Positions 10,519 through 21,599 of a stretch of DNA of 64,000 nucleotides are shown in pieces. The translations under genes and the position numbers were made by a program. Source of the stretch: Tretioscincus oriximinensis (lineage: Eukaryota; Chordata; Lepidosauria; Squamata; Gymnophthalmidae); the NCBI GenBank assembly GCA_022410635.1, contig JAJVDF010000343.1:912423-976422 (forward strand), in the 5' to 3' direction. Under the pieces are notes generated by a model, which did not search any database, was not told where the DNA came from, and worked only from the letters and a program-made list of their open reading frames with translations. How positions within the stretch are numbered: the stretch's first letter is position 1; each line of letters begins with the position of its first letter.

Positions 10519-10761
10519 GTGAAAAGCGGAGGGCCACAGATTCAATCCCATGCCTATCTTCATAAATAAGCATTGGCAAATCACTCATATTCTTCCCAAG
10601 AAAACTACATATAGGTAGCATTGGAGTCTGTGACCTGCTATAGCTTGGTGGTAAAGCAAATTGTCTGACAAGCAAATACTCTCTAGTCTGTACCCCAGTC
10701 TTTTCCCCACCTGTACCACCTGTGAGGTACAGAGGTACAGGAATTAAGAACAGAGATTCTG

Positions 10762-10867
10762 CTTCTCCTTTCCTCCTCCTCCTCCTCCTCCTCCTCCTTC
10801 TTCTTCTTCTTCTTCTTCTTCTTCTTCTTCTTCTTCTTCTTCTTCTTCTTCTTCTTCTTCTTCTTCT

Positions 10868-10908
<41 letters not shown>

Positions 10909-10976
10909 TTCCTCTTCCTCTTCTTCCTCCTCCTCTTCTTCCTCTTCTTCCTCCTACTCCTACTCCACCTCCTCCT
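10762..10976 (+). repeat. (CTT/CCT)n polypyrimidine tract
   Basis: More than 200 bases of pure pyrimidine on the plus strand, with CTT in the centre and CCT-rich edges. It is likely an expanded SINE-A tail, although the preceding SINE body is not recognisable. Confidence 0.95.
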
Positions 10977-10979
10977 GCT

Positions 10980-11300
10980 GAAGTAAATGCTATAGGCTGA
11001 TGATCCTCTGGGTGAAAAAAATAATAATCCTCTTATCCATCCTACCTTCTTGTTTGCCAACCCTTGGTTTTAGGTTTTTGTGCAAGGAGAAATTATTCTC
11101 CTCTAGCCACTTTTTCCACACCGTGCATGATTTTATACCCTTCAATCAAATCTTCTCTTAAATGTTCTTCAGGACTGAAGATGGATTAAACATATATGTC
11201 AGAACAGCAGTTAAAATATGGCAACCAGAGTTGGACACAGTATTCAAAATGTGGCAGGAATCAACTAAGCATCTCCAATAATTGTGGCTATTTCCAGGCA
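10980..11300 (-). mobile_element. CR1 3' region, old copy
   Basis: Resembles the minus-strand CR1-a segment aagtaaattccacaggctga and ccctctgggtgaaaaaat, here as aagtaaatgctataggctga and cctctgggtgaaaaaaataa. Further on, gagttggacacagtattcaa resembles a CR1 ORF2 segment. Strongly diverged. Confidence 0.6.
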
Positions 11301-11812
11301 ATGCTTCCTTCATTATTCCCCCCCCCCCCCGTTCTGATACTGTTCACATCAGCTAATATTAAATCTCAGGTAGCTCGTGTACAAATTCTGCAGAATGGCT
11401 AGGCAAGCTCCTTCAGACAGCAAAACTCTGGAGAAGCCGATAAATACAGATCCTGTTAGGGAAAAATAGCAAAGGAGAGTCGAGAGCTGCTTATGGGACT
11501 CTATGCTAGAATGGACATCCTTAATCAAAAATAATGGGTTGCACCACAGGTAGGAGATTTGTGAGATCATTTGTGACAGCATTGCATTTCCAAGGTAGAT
11601 GGCCAGTGACAAGTTCATTCTACAGGAAAAGAGGAAGACAAAGTATAAAGTTAATTAAAGACCACTTTTCTTCTCCCCCTCGGAGTTGAAAGCTACCAAA
11701 AAAGGGAAAGCAGGAACATTTCGGCAGAAAGGACATGAGAAAGGATCAGCCAAAAATAAAGATGATCTCAAACAGATGATCTCATGCAGACAAATACAAA
11801 AAAGGCCTGCTT
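11301..11812. other. unannotated stretch
   Basis: Contains a short C tract at 11320 and no recognised gene or repeat. Confidence 0.4.
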
Positions 11813-11985
11813 GGAAGGAGGAAGAGGAGGAGAAGGAGGAGGAGGAGAATCTGGTTTTCATATCCAAACCTTCTCATCCAAAGGTACTCAGAGAAGCTTA
11901 CAAGCTTATTGTTTTGCTCAAAAGCTTACATTTATCCTATCTTCCCCACCAGATTCGTGGTGGTACTCAAGAATCTACTTCAAAT
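11813..11985 (-). mobile_element. SINE-A, 3' half
   Basis: Reverse orientation: GAG/GAA-rich tail, atctggttttcatatccaaa, aggtactcagagaagcttac, tatcttccccaccagattcg. The tRNA-like head is missing, a normal 5' truncation. Confidence 0.75.
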
Positions 11986-12789
11986 GTAGATTAAAAATCT
12001 ACTTTCTTTCAGGGCTTCAAGAACGGATTTCACAGTTGAAAGTCNGCCCCTTTAATGACTGACTCTTAGACCGTCTCTTAACATTGCAAGAAGAACAATA
12101 GGTCTTAAATGCACCAGTTCCACATAAACTGAGACCATGGCATCAGGAAGAGTATTCCTATTGTGAGTAATAAAGGATTAAAAATGTAACACACACACAC
12201 ATTGGGGCTGTTCACTATTTACTTGTTAAAGGATCCCCATTTGGACGTTTGAAACAGGGAGCAACGCAAACTGGTTTGCCCAAAGTTGAGGAATGTCCTA
12301 GAATTTCGGTGGCATTCCCATTAGAACTTAAAATCCATTTTCCATTCCCTTTTAATCATTCCAAAATGAAAGCGAAGTGAGGGCTTAATTTTACCTGGGC
12401 ATTCATTTCACCATAGCGTTCCGATTGCCATGAGCTGAGAGTGCTTAATGAATATCTTTCACCGGGCTGCAGTAGGTGGAAAAACCTTATTTTCCAGAGG
12501 AATGATGGAAGCTGCTGAGCCTGGAGGGAGTACCAAACCTAAGAGCCCCCAGCCCCCGCGCTCTTGCTCGCTTTTTGTTGTTTGATCTCTGCTGTCATTG
12601 TACAAGAGGCGCGAATTACAAAAAGCAGCAGTGACAACACAATCTCACCACGTACTGCGGAGCAGAAACCTTCAGAGTGTTTAGAGCGATGCTGCAGCAC
12701 TTCCGAGTCCATTTTTATGGTAACACAGTCGGAACGATGGATTTTGGCTTNGGAGCCATGCGCATGTTAAAGGGGCAATGCGTCTGCAG
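11986..12789. other. unannotated stretch
   Basis: Includes a short (CA)n at 12188-12200. No exon with both splice sites seen. Confidence 0.4.
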
Positions 12790-12806
12790 CCGAAGACTTT
12801 CAGACT

Positions 12807-12870
12807 TGTTACCCATTGGCTGATGGGCCTGTGGGCACAGTATAAAAGGGCAGCATTTGGGGCATTTCAG
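12807..12870 (+). promoter_or_regulatory. TATA + inverted CCAAT promoter-like module
   Basis: ATTGGCTGATGG (inverted CCAAT box, from 12814) is followed about 27 bases later by TATAAAAGGG (from 12841). Spacing and order fit an RNA polymerase II core promoter with a start near 12870. No exon or LTR structure is clear downstream, so it may be an LTR remnant or chance. Confidence 0.35.
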
Positions 12871-12934
12871 TGCTCTGATTCTGATTCAATTGCCAGCCAC
12901 AGACCTGAATAATAACTCACTTTCTCAAAACATT

Positions 12935-13500
12935 GATTGATGGCATGGTTATTCCAGAGCTAAAGCAGGCTTCACACATCAGCTTTTTTCCAATTACCTA
13001 TTAGACAATTCTGAGCAGATCAGTGGAACATAGCTTCCACACAATGTGGACATGTTTGCTAAGAACCATTCCCCTCCACTATTGGGTGTGTGTGGGGAAT
13101 GCTTCCTTCCTTCTGCACTCTCCCAGGCAGAAGCATTTCTGTCCTAGACATGTAGAATACAGAAAGTCTTATGACACAGTCTGATCCATTCTGACTCCTA
13201 GCAGAAGACCAGGAAGTTTTAAAATTATATTCCAGCCTTTCTTGTTGTCCTCCCTCCACTGTGATTGGGTGAAAACATGACACATGACATGTAGAACACA
13301 TAAAGTCTAGAACACAGCATCTGCCATTCCTGCAGGACTGTTTCCATGGCACAAGGATGATTTATTGTTGCTTGCATTTATTTATATGAAACATTTTATT
13401 AATTAAAAAAATCAGTACAATCAGTTACGTACTTCAAGGCATCAATGTTGCAAATATATGACATTTTTCTTCACCCCTTCCTCTTCCCACTCCCTCCCTA
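12935..13500. other. unannotated stretch with a repeated motif
   Basis: The string gacatgtagaayacakaaag occurs at about 13147 and 13288, and a close form at 26690, suggesting a small undescribed repeat. Bases 13370-13480 are AT-rich. Confidence 0.35.
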
Positions 13501-13502
13501 TT

Positions 13503-13680
13503 AATAGAAGCATAGAGTTGGAAGGGACCTCCAAGGTCAAGGGGTCAACTTTCATTGAACCATAAGAATATGGAGTCCATTTTTCATTGAACCCCCAATT
13601 GTTCAATGAAAGAGTCACTAAACCATCCCAGACAAATGGCTGTCCAGCCTCTGCCTGCTTTTGCAGTCACTCAGGGTGAT
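13503..13680 (-). mobile_element. CR1-b 3' end with internal rearrangement
   Basis: Starts with the CR1-b terminal sequence (atagaagcatagagttgg, aagggacctccaagg) and contains aaaccatcccagacaaatgg and ctgtccagcctctg. A local duplication of ttcattgaacc lies inside. Confidence 0.8.
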
Positions 13681-13970
13681 TACATCTGGAATATTAATCT
13701 AAGTTTTAATTTAGTTACTTTACTCCTCAATTTACTCTTTACATAATTCTTAATTGGTAGCCATTTTTGCTTACATTCTACTATTTCTCTATATTTTTCT
13801 GGTTATTGGTTATATAGTTAGCTATTTCTAATGCCATAACATTTGTTATATATCCATACAGTTTTGCGACATCGATTTAGTTAGCAGTTTGTGTCCATGT
13901 AATTGCCTACTACATCCCTTAACTGCACAGGTGTTATATATTCTATACTACCATTGTACTTGTTAACCTG

Positions 13971-14178
13971 TAGGCTGACCAGATGACCCCTTTTTTTGGG
14001 GGGGGGGGTTGAAAACCTGGTTTTGGGGTTCTTTCCAGTTTTTTCTGAGGAATTGTTTTTAAAAAAATGNTTTTTGTTGAGGAATTTAAAAAAAAAACAA
14101 TTTTCCTCAGAAAAAAACGGGAAGCACCCCAAAATCAGGTTTTCAACCCCCCACGAAAGGGGTCATCTAGTCAGCCTA
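13971..14178 (+). mobile_element. short palindromic hAT-Y derivative
   Basis: The whole element is a fold-back: TAGGCTGACCAGATGACCCC at the left, its complement (ggggtcatctagtcagccta) at the right, and the inner ttgaaaacctggttttgggg is mirrored by ccccaaaatcaggttttcaa. The core is A/T tracts. It has no coding capacity. Flanks do not give a clear 8-bp duplication. Confidence 0.85.
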
Positions 14179-14756
14179 CCTCAGACTAAACATAGCAATC
14201 TTCTGTCGTTCCACCACCTTCCAATGTTCCCAAATCATAAGTATAAACATGCCCCGCTGCTGGTGCCCATGCCAACATAAAGCGATAATATTCACAAAGC
14301 AGTGTTAAAAGCTTTCATGACAGTTCAAAGAGTTACACCTGGAGCAATGTTTTAAAGAGTGTTTGAAGTGTTAGAATGAAGTGTAAAATGGGGTGGTTGG
14401 GTGAGCTCAATAATTCTGATTACATCTAAGACATGAGACTTTTTAATATTCTTGACCTCCTGGATGTCCTTATTTCCCACCTGACCTTGTCCAACACGAT
14501 CTTACATTAACCCACCTGATTAAGGCATGAGGTGTGCAATAATGAAACTACGGTCTATAAAGCATTCTCATTACCCCTTTTGTTTCCTTCCGCATTGTGT
14601 TTTGAGTCATTTCCAAAGCAATAAATCTCACTGAAGAATCAAGGTGTCACCTATGCCATTTACATTTATTTATTTATTTTGGGTTCTTGCAACTTGAACT
14701 TGCAAGAGTAGCATGTTAAAATTAGAACCTGTAAAATCATTTGTATGGAAACTGCA
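14179..14756. other. unannotated stretch
   Basis: No gene or recognised repeat. Confidence 0.4.
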
Positions 14757-14890
14757 TATAATACCATCCATCCATCTACTATTCCATCCATAGTGAATCT
14801 GGCCATNCGACTGTCAGTTCGTCCATCCATCCGTCCATCCACCCACCCATCCACCAATCCATCCATCCATCCATCCATTCATCCATCAAC
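14757..14890 (+). repeat. (CCAT)n microsatellite
   Basis: Imperfect CCAT/CCGT/CCAC units, about 130 bases, with one N. Confidence 0.9.
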
Positions 14891-15486
14891 CCAATATTTA
14901 TCTACCTATCCAACAGTTCATTCGTCTACTATCCCATTCATCTTAATCCAAACTTTTATCTCCTCACAATGACACATAGTTGCATTTCTATAGCAGAAAA
15001 CTAAAAAAAAGAAGCCTCCTGTCTATATTTTTAATAATATAAAACCCTCTTCTTCCACCTCCCTTCCCCAGCAACAATAGGGTGAATATAGTTGGTGTGC
15101 AAACGATGGCTGGAGAATGGAAGGAGGGAACTGTTTCTATGAAGTCTTTTGAAAAATAAGGACAGAGTGGAGCAGCCAAAGTGAAAAACTAGTCTGGACA
15201 AAAAAAAGGTTTCAAGAAAAAAAAGGCAAAGAGAGGCGTAAGTGGCCATTTTACATGTATCAAAGGCTGAAACAGAAGTGCCAGTGTTCCTGGCTAACAG
15301 AAATTGGCTCATTTATCTACATTAGACCTGACTCATATTGCGGACTGCATGATGCCTAGGCTACAAAGCAACATTCCATTGGTGTAACTGACACTGGAGT
15401 TCCTAATGATCTACAGATTCTCTGGGAAGGTCCAACAGAAATGAAAGGCTTTGCTATCCAGTTTAGTGAACTGAATCTTAACTAAA
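14891..15486. other. unannotated stretch
   Basis: No recognised feature. Confidence 0.4.
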
Positions 15487-15573
15487 TATATACTGCTCAA
15501 AATAATTAAGGGAACACTTCAACATACACTATTATGCTAAAGTGTTCCCTTAATTGTTTTTAGCAGTATATAT
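15487..15573 (+). mobile_element. Tc1/mariner-type hairpin MITE
   Basis: Arms TACTGCTCAAAATAATTAAG and its complement (cttaattgtttttagcagta) enclose a few bases, so the element is essentially two terminal inverted repeats (about 33 bases each). It sits in TA-rich DNA, consistent with a TA target. ACTGCTCAAAA...AAGGGAACAC ends are known from vertebrate mariner-like elements. Confidence 0.85.
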
Positions 15574-15579
15574 TCAAAC

Positions 15580-15580
15580 A

Positions 15581-15661
<81 letters not shown>

Positions 15662-15714
15662 ATTTCTATCTATCTCTATCTATCTCTATCTATCTCTCTA
15701 TCGATAGATCGATC

Positions 15715-15748
<34 letters not shown>

Positions 15749-15760
15749 CAGGCAGGCAGG
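15580..15760. repeat. (TATC)n/(GATA)n inverted compound microsatellite
   Basis: A TATC/TCTC array (15580-15703) turns into its complement GATA (15704-15748) around the palindromic centre ctatcgatagatcgatcgat, then CAGG. One strand can fold on itself into a long hairpin. It begins directly after the mariner MITE. Confidence 0.95.
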
Positions 15761-16690
15761 ATACATGTGCATGGACCCAGAACTGGATTATTCCGGATTT
15801 TAGAACCATGTGGCGGGGGACCTAGGCACATCTTAGAAGACAAGGCACCACCTTGTTTGCACTACCTGCTATAATCCACTTTAAATAAAGTGGGTTTGCT
15901 GGATTCAGATGAGATTCAGGGAGGAAGCAATTCCACTTTACAAAGCCACTTGTAGCCTCCCATCATGCAAATGCCAAGGCTGCTCTGAATACTAGAACTG
16001 CATGCACACAATGCTTTTCTACCTCATATGTAGTGGAATCAGGATGTCTCGGGCACACGTGCTAAGTGTTTTTCAGTAGCTGATCCGCAATAAATGACTT
16101 TTTTCCCGGAATAAACTATTGCTCAGATATTCAAGCATCGTTCCGGATAGCCCCCATATTCTCATGTCCGTATGTGTGTGCACAAATTAGACGCAAAATG
16201 ATAAAACAATCAAGAACACAACCGTTGTTTCTATTGGCTATTGCAAGTAAAATATATATATATATTCTCGGACTGCACTGCAAGGAGATCAATTAGTGAT
16301 GTTCCAGAACTGGGGCATTGGTCACGGAAGATACATCTTTGATGTGCACGGACACACGATTGCTGTATTATAGCACTATAGCGTTTTTTAAGTTGTGGTG
16401 TAAACCTAGCCTATGCTCTAATGATTGCCTTTCTTGTATTACCGCAATCCAATGGGCTTAAACTGCTAGTTATTTTGTATTTTTATACCTTCTTAGTATT
16501 ATTGCTTCTATCTCGAGCAACACAAGAGCAACTATTTCCATCAAGCAAAAATGATTCATTATCTGCTTTCTATGCAAATGTGGACCACCAGCATGGTCTA
16601 TGAACGGCGCATAAATGCAGCCACATGGACATCTGCTTGAGGGATGTAAAAGAGGGAGAACAACAGGCATGGAAAGAGATTTAGTTACTT
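15761..16690. other. unannotated stretch
   Basis: Short (TA)n at 16251-16264. No repeat family recognised. Confidence 0.4.
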
Positions 16691-16692
16691 AC

Positions 16693-16960
16693 TGTCACGT
16701 GCATCATTTTTTTCTCCTGTTTCAGAAACACTTTGTTTGATTAGGAACGAAGTAGCCAAACAGAGTCTGTTTGGGTTTATTACATGAATTTGCATGCCCT
16801 CTGGCATCTCATCTCTGGGAAACTGTCCCTGTGAAACGACTGTCATCTGTCCCTCCGGAACAAAAGGAAGGACCCTCATGACACAGCCGCCGTTTCCGTA
16901 GAGCAAGCAATTTACACTGGGATCATTAGATNTATGAACAATCATCCGCATAAACCTCAC
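16693..16960 (-). CDS. candidate exon, protein not identified
   Basis: The minus strand has an open frame of about 90 codons ending exactly at a strong splice donor: ...GTGACA then GTAAGT (donor complement at 16687-16692). The frame is open back into FGFLKCVRFMRMIV and includes NCLLYGNGGCVMRVLPF and QGQFPRDEMPEGMQIHV. The composition is mixed, not repeat-like, and several codons contain CpG. The upstream acceptor is uncertain (an AG follows a weak pyrimidine run near 16960-16985). I do not recognise the protein. It could be a real exon or an old coding fragment of an element; no conservation test was possible. Confidence 0.35.
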
Positions 16961-17264
16961 ACACTTCAGAAAGCCAAAGCTGTCTGCAGCTATTTACATT
17001 CCATGCCAAAGGCTAACATGATGTTATTGTTTAATTAGTTATTTATTTCGTTGCCATAGGAGTCCCAGGTCTCATTTATAACAGGAAAGAATGTTCAGTG
17101 ACAGATTCCACTCCATCAGGCCCTTTGATGCAGGGAAAACAACTGAAAGCCTTTGTTGTTGACTTCCACAACGAATATAAGTGAAGATCATTTCCCAGTG
17201 TATCATAAGAGGATTTGAACATGCATACAAGTTGTTGGTGGACGTCGGATGGGTAGGAGGGATC
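16961..17264. other. unannotated stretch
   Basis: Would hold the acceptor side of the candidate exon. Nothing else seen. Confidence 0.4.
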
Positions 17265-17800
17265 TTTCACCTTTTTTTTTCTTTATTTCTCTCTTTAAGT
17301 CCATTTCCTGGATAGAGATACTTTGGCCACAGTAATCCACGCTCTGGTAACCTCCAGGCTTCACTACTGTAGTGCATTTTATGTGGGGCTACCCTAGAAC
17401 ATGGTCTGGAAGTTGGAACTAGTACAGAATGCAGCAGCTCGACTGCTGACTAGAGTTTCTGACAAGAGCACATCACACCGGTCCTTAAAGATCTGCACTG
17501 GTTGCCTATTTGCTACTGAGCCCATTTGAAAGTTTTGATATTAGCATACAAAGCCCTAAATGACTTGGGCGCTGCCCCTGGCTATCTGAAGGAGTGCCTT
17601 CTCCCATATAGACCTGCCCATGCACGGAAATCTCAAGGAGAGGGACTTCTGGGAGTTCCTTCCCTTGAAGAGATGTGGTGGGTGGGGACACATAGGAGGT
17701 TCTTCTGGATGGTGCCCCCCACACGCTGGATTAGCCTCCATATAGAGGCTTGCCAGGCACCCACATTGTTCACCCAGGCTTTTAATTCCAAAATATTGTA
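17265..17800 (+). mobile_element. L2-like LINE, ORF2 C-terminal relic (arm 1 of an inverted pair)
   Basis: Translated pieces such as HWLPICYRAQFKVLIL, AYKALNDLG, PGYLKECLLPYRPAHAR are typical of the region after the reverse transcriptase of L2/CR1-clade LINEs. The segment gggatctttcaccttttttt to gacttctgggagttcc recurs in the opposite orientation at 18570-18966. Frameshifts break the frame. Confidence 0.8.
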
Positions 17801-17834
17801 GCTCCTTCTGCATTTTGTCCTTCCTTCTGTTGTG

Positions 17835-18293
17835 TTACAGTAAAACATAGGGCTCTAGCCTCTCCTTCCCCTTGCTCCCACCCATGCCTTCAACCACTCC
17901 CTCTCTCCCTCTCGTCCCCCTTTTACTCGCTGCTTCTCTGTTTTGTTTCTTCTTTCTTTCCATTTACTTCCTTACCTTTTTTATTTTTCCTTCTTTATTT
18001 TCCTTCCTTTCTATATTTCATCCCTTCCTTTGTTCTTCCTTTCATTCATTCCTTTCGCTTGCAGTACTAGGTTCCAGTTCCAAACCCTGGGATATTCCAC
18101 TACTCACACTTCCACCCAGAGAGCTGTGCATTTATTACTTCCCCCTGTTTTCTGCTTTTTAAGCCACTTTCCAACTCAAGGCTCTGGTATCTGGAGGCTG
18201 CCTGAATTCCAAGCCCTGTCATTGGTCTTTGGAGGCTGCCAAAGTTCCAAGCCCTGTCATTGGTCATTATACCTTGGAATGCTGGGCTCTTCC
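17835..18293 (-). mobile_element. Heli-1 (Helitron-like) copy, terminus eroded
   Basis: Shares the whole body with the 46460 copy: ctctagcctctccttccc, a CCTT/CTTT tract, ccctgggatattccactact, cccagagagctgtgcatttattacttcccc and two tandem ccaagccctgtcattggtc motifs. On the minus strand the terminal hairpin is mutated and the CTAG end is not preserved. Confidence 0.65.
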
Positions 18294-18302
18294 AAGAGNA
18301 GA

Positions 18303-18569
18303 GTTAGTGGTAGCTAACAGCTTGGATAGTTTCAAGACAGGACTAGACAGGTTTATGGACACCAAGGGTATAAATGGGCATTAGGATGGATGTCTGGATG
18401 TTGCCTCCGGGATGGAGCATCAGGCAGGACTCCTGAAATACCATTTGCAGGGAGTCATGAACAGGAGCATATTTTGCTTTCCTCTGTTCAGATTTCCTAG
18501 GTGCATCTGCTGGGCCTCTGTGTAGGACAGAAGGCTGGACTTGATGGGCTGTGGCCTGATCCAGTATGG
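18303..18569 (+). mobile_element. CR1-a 3' UTR, cut off before its tail
   Basis: Runs from gtagctaacagcttggatag to gtggcctgatccagtatgg, where it joins the inverted L2-like LINE with loss of the TTCTTATG tail. The clean junction suggests a rearrangement. Confidence 0.85.
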
Positions 18570-18966
18570 GAACTCCCAGAAGGCCCTCTCCTTGAGATTT
18601 CCATGCATGGGCAGATCTATATGGGAGAAGGCACTCCTTCAGATAGCCAGGGGCAGGGACCAAGTCATTTAGGGCTTTGTATGCTAATATCAACACTTTG
18701 AATTGGGCTCGGTAGCAAATAGGCAACCAGTNCAGATCTTTAAGGACCGGTGTGATGTGCATCTGTTCAGAAACTCATCAGCAGTTGAGCTGCTTCATTC
18801 TGCACTAGTTCCAACGTCCAGACCATTTTCTAGGGTAGCCCCACATAAAGTGCATTACAGTAGTCAAGCCTGGAGGTTACCAGAGCGTGGATTACTGTGG
18901 CCAAAGTATCTCTATCCAGGAAATCGACTTAAAGAGAGAAATAAAGAAAAAAAGGTGAAAGATCCC
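18570..18966 (-). mobile_element. L2-like LINE relic (arm 2 of an inverted pair)
   Basis: Reverse complement of 17265-17670 at roughly 94 percent identity by eye. The match includes the AT-rich end (gagagaaataaagaaaaaaa and ggtgaaagatccct). The minus-strand frame reads HITPVLKDL and WLPICYRAQFKVLILAYKAL. Confidence 0.8.
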
Positions 18967-19782
18967 TGTTCTTATGTTCCTCCACACTCCTTTTATTACT
19001 TATGATATTTTATGACTGTTTTTGAGACTGCTCAGTGAGAGTTGTGGAATGAAGGAAAGCAAAAACTGCTCAGCCTTCTCAAAATATTGTCTTTCAAAGT
19101 AGATGGAAATAAGTCTAAAAATAGAAAGCCCATGAACTGTTGATTTGATTTTGATCCCAAAGTGAAAACATCCGTCAAACAATGAGGAGACCTTGTTATA
19201 AGTCATTTGCTGAACATCAAACGTTTTGAGATGTTTCTGTTCTTGTTTCCTGTCTTCCATTGTTAGGCATTTCTGTAATCCTTTGTCAATGTGTTTCAAT
19301 GTAAATAAAATAAATTTGGAAGCTTGTGAGAGTACTTGTTTAAAGTTCAAGTACTCTCTCTTGGTCCTTCTAGCAGGAAAGGTTCAAGAATCTTAAGGGA
19401 ATATTTAGCGGTTGACTTGTCATTTGAAAGCAAAGATGGCATTTATCATATGACAATGTACTTAAAGGACTTTGTTCTTTTAATAAATAATATCTCACTA
19501 TTCTTGTATTCAAAAACAGGGAAAGCAAGGGGGATATGCATATGGAGCTAGTCCCTTGCTTATCAAGGGGAAGTGGCTGCAACTGAAGTCCTGTCTACCT
19601 TTTTCTTCTTAAGCTAGGTGCCCACCACAACTTAAAAGACACCAGATTGCTATAATATGGAATATAGCAATCGCGTGTCCATGTACACAAAACATGTATA
19701 TTCCGTGACCAATGCCCAAGTTCCGGAACACTGGTCATTGATCTCATTACAGGGCAGTCCAAGAATTTATTTTAAACTAGCA
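18967..19782. other. unannotated stretch
   Basis: No recognised feature; a 116-codon minus frame at 19000-19350 has no identifiable domain. Confidence 0.4.
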
Positions 19783-20487
19783 AGAAGAAGAACTTGGTTC
19801 TTATACCCAGCTTTTCTCACCTTTTCAAAGGGACTCAAAGCGGCTTACAAGGGTATTTTGCCCAAAGGCTCACATTAAGACCATAAGAACATAAGAAGAG
19901 CCATTCTGGATAAGGCCACAGGCCATCTAGTCCAGCCTTCTGTCTCACACAGTGGCCCACCAGATGCACCTGGGCAGTCCGAACAGAGGAAAGCAAAATA
20001 CGCACCTGTTCATGATTCCCTGCAAATAGTATTTCAGGAGTCCTGCCTGATGCTCCATCCTAATGCCCATTGNTGTCCATAAACCTGTCTAGTCCTGTCT
20101 TGAAACTATCCAAGCTGTTAGCTAGCACTACCTCTTCAGGAAGTAAATTCCACAGGCTGATGACCCTCTGGGTGAAAAAATACTTTCCCTTTGTCTGTTC
20201 TCACTTTTCTACCCAACAGTTTTAAGGAGGGCCCTCTGGTCCATGTGTTGTGTGATAGAGAAAACATTTTTCTCTATTCTATCTTCCCCACCAGGCTGTG
20301 GTGGTTCCCATGTATCTACTTGCAGTCAGTTGCAATTTCTTGCAATTCATGCTTTCAAATAGCTGTGTTGGCTAGAGCTACAGGCTAGTGGAAGGTGCTC
20401 ACCCCTCCCCACATCCAACACAGGGCTTCCAAACCCCATCTCTCAGACGAGATGTGAATTCCTAAGCGATTGAGCCATTCATACCTG
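19783..20487 (-). mobile_element. SINE-A split by a CR1-a insertion
   Basis: The 3' half lies at 19783-19875 (agaagaagaacttggttct to aaaggctcacatt) and the 5' half resumes at 20278 (atcttccccaccaggctgtg) and ends with the tRNA-like head at 20487. The two halves join correctly when the CR1 segment is removed. Confidence 0.9.
19876..20277 (-). mobile_element. CR1-a 3' UTR nested in SINE-A
   Basis: Reverse orientation: aagaccataagaacataag tail first, then the tail-proximal UTR to gatagagaaaacatttttct. Younger than the SINE-A it interrupts. The site duplication, if any, is very short (att), as known for CR1. Confidence 0.9.
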
Positions 20488-20941
20488 CCAATGGAAACTT
20501 CTGCTGTGTTCCCGATTGTTTTATCATCTCACGGCTAATTTGTGTGCATGCATACAGTCGTGAGAGTATGGAGGTTCTCCAGAACGATGCCTGAATATAT
20601 GAGCAATAGTTTATTCTGCTACAAGTCCCCTTTATTAGATATTCTGGACCCAGACTGACAAATCATTCCTTTGAAACCTATCTAAGGCTGTATCCCTACG
20701 AAGATGTTTTACCAAGATGGTAGCAACGCAGGTTCAGTGATCAACTCGCTAAAAAGGCCTGTGATCTTGGATTTTCCAGCCACTGCTGTTTGTCTGAATC
20801 TGCAACAGACATTTCTAAAATCCCAAAAATTGAGAATGCTGAGAATTGTAGTAAACCAAAGCGAGAGTATGAGCATTATACAGCAAGTAATGAGGTTGCA
20901 TCTATATCTACTGTAAGTTGGAACCAATATAATAACAACTA
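20488..20941. other. largely unannotated; small Rep-Z-like scrap
   Basis: Bases 20835-20870 (gaatgctgagaattgtagta) match the Rep-Z motif. Nothing else recognised. Confidence 0.4.
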
Positions 20942-21447
20942 CAACATTTAGGCCTCTTCAGCCTCAAAAGATAACATTTGAGAAGTGATCTAATTGAAGT
21001 GTATAAGACCATTCACGGAATGGAGAAGGTGAGTAGAGAAAAAATATTTTCTCTATCACACAACAATGGGAGAAGTGGGCATTCATTGAAATTGATGGGC
21101 AGAGGAGCAAGGATAGACAAAGGAAAGTGGTTTTTTTCACCCCTAGGGTCATCGGCCTGTGGAATGTAGCTAGCAGCCTGAATAGCTTTAAGGCAGGATC
21201 ACACAAGTTCATGGACACCGAGGGTATTAGGACAGCTGACTTGATACTGCCTCCTGGATGAAGCAATAGGCAGCATTTCTGAAATACTATTTGCAGGGAA
21301 TCGTGGACAGGTGAAGATTCTGCCTTATTCTTCCTCCTCAGACTGCCCAGGTGCAATTGGTGGGCCATTGTGTGAGAGACAGTGCTGGACTAGATGGGGT
21401 GTGGCCTGATTCAGCAGAGCTCCTCTTATGTTTTTATGTTCTTATAA
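20942..21447 (+). mobile_element. CR1-a 3' portion
   Basis: Begins in the ORF2 end (ggcctcttcagcctcaaaag), passes through the UTR (gtcatcggcctgtggaatgt) and ends in degenerate TTCTTATG repeats. More diverged than the copies at 18303 and 60794. Confidence 0.85.
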
Positions 21448-21599
21448 ATGTGTTCTTATATATATGTACAATTAATTCACAACATAATGTTCTTACTGGG
21501 CTTGATAAAAACCAAACATAGTGAGTTTATAATAAACTTTAGGAATGTACATATTTATATCACACTTAAAGAATCTGAGTCTTATTCAAATAGCCTTCG

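Noticed and set aside
10683..11060. Lys/Arg/Glu-rich 125-codon frame
   Set aside because: Translation of the CTT/CCT tract on the minus strand.
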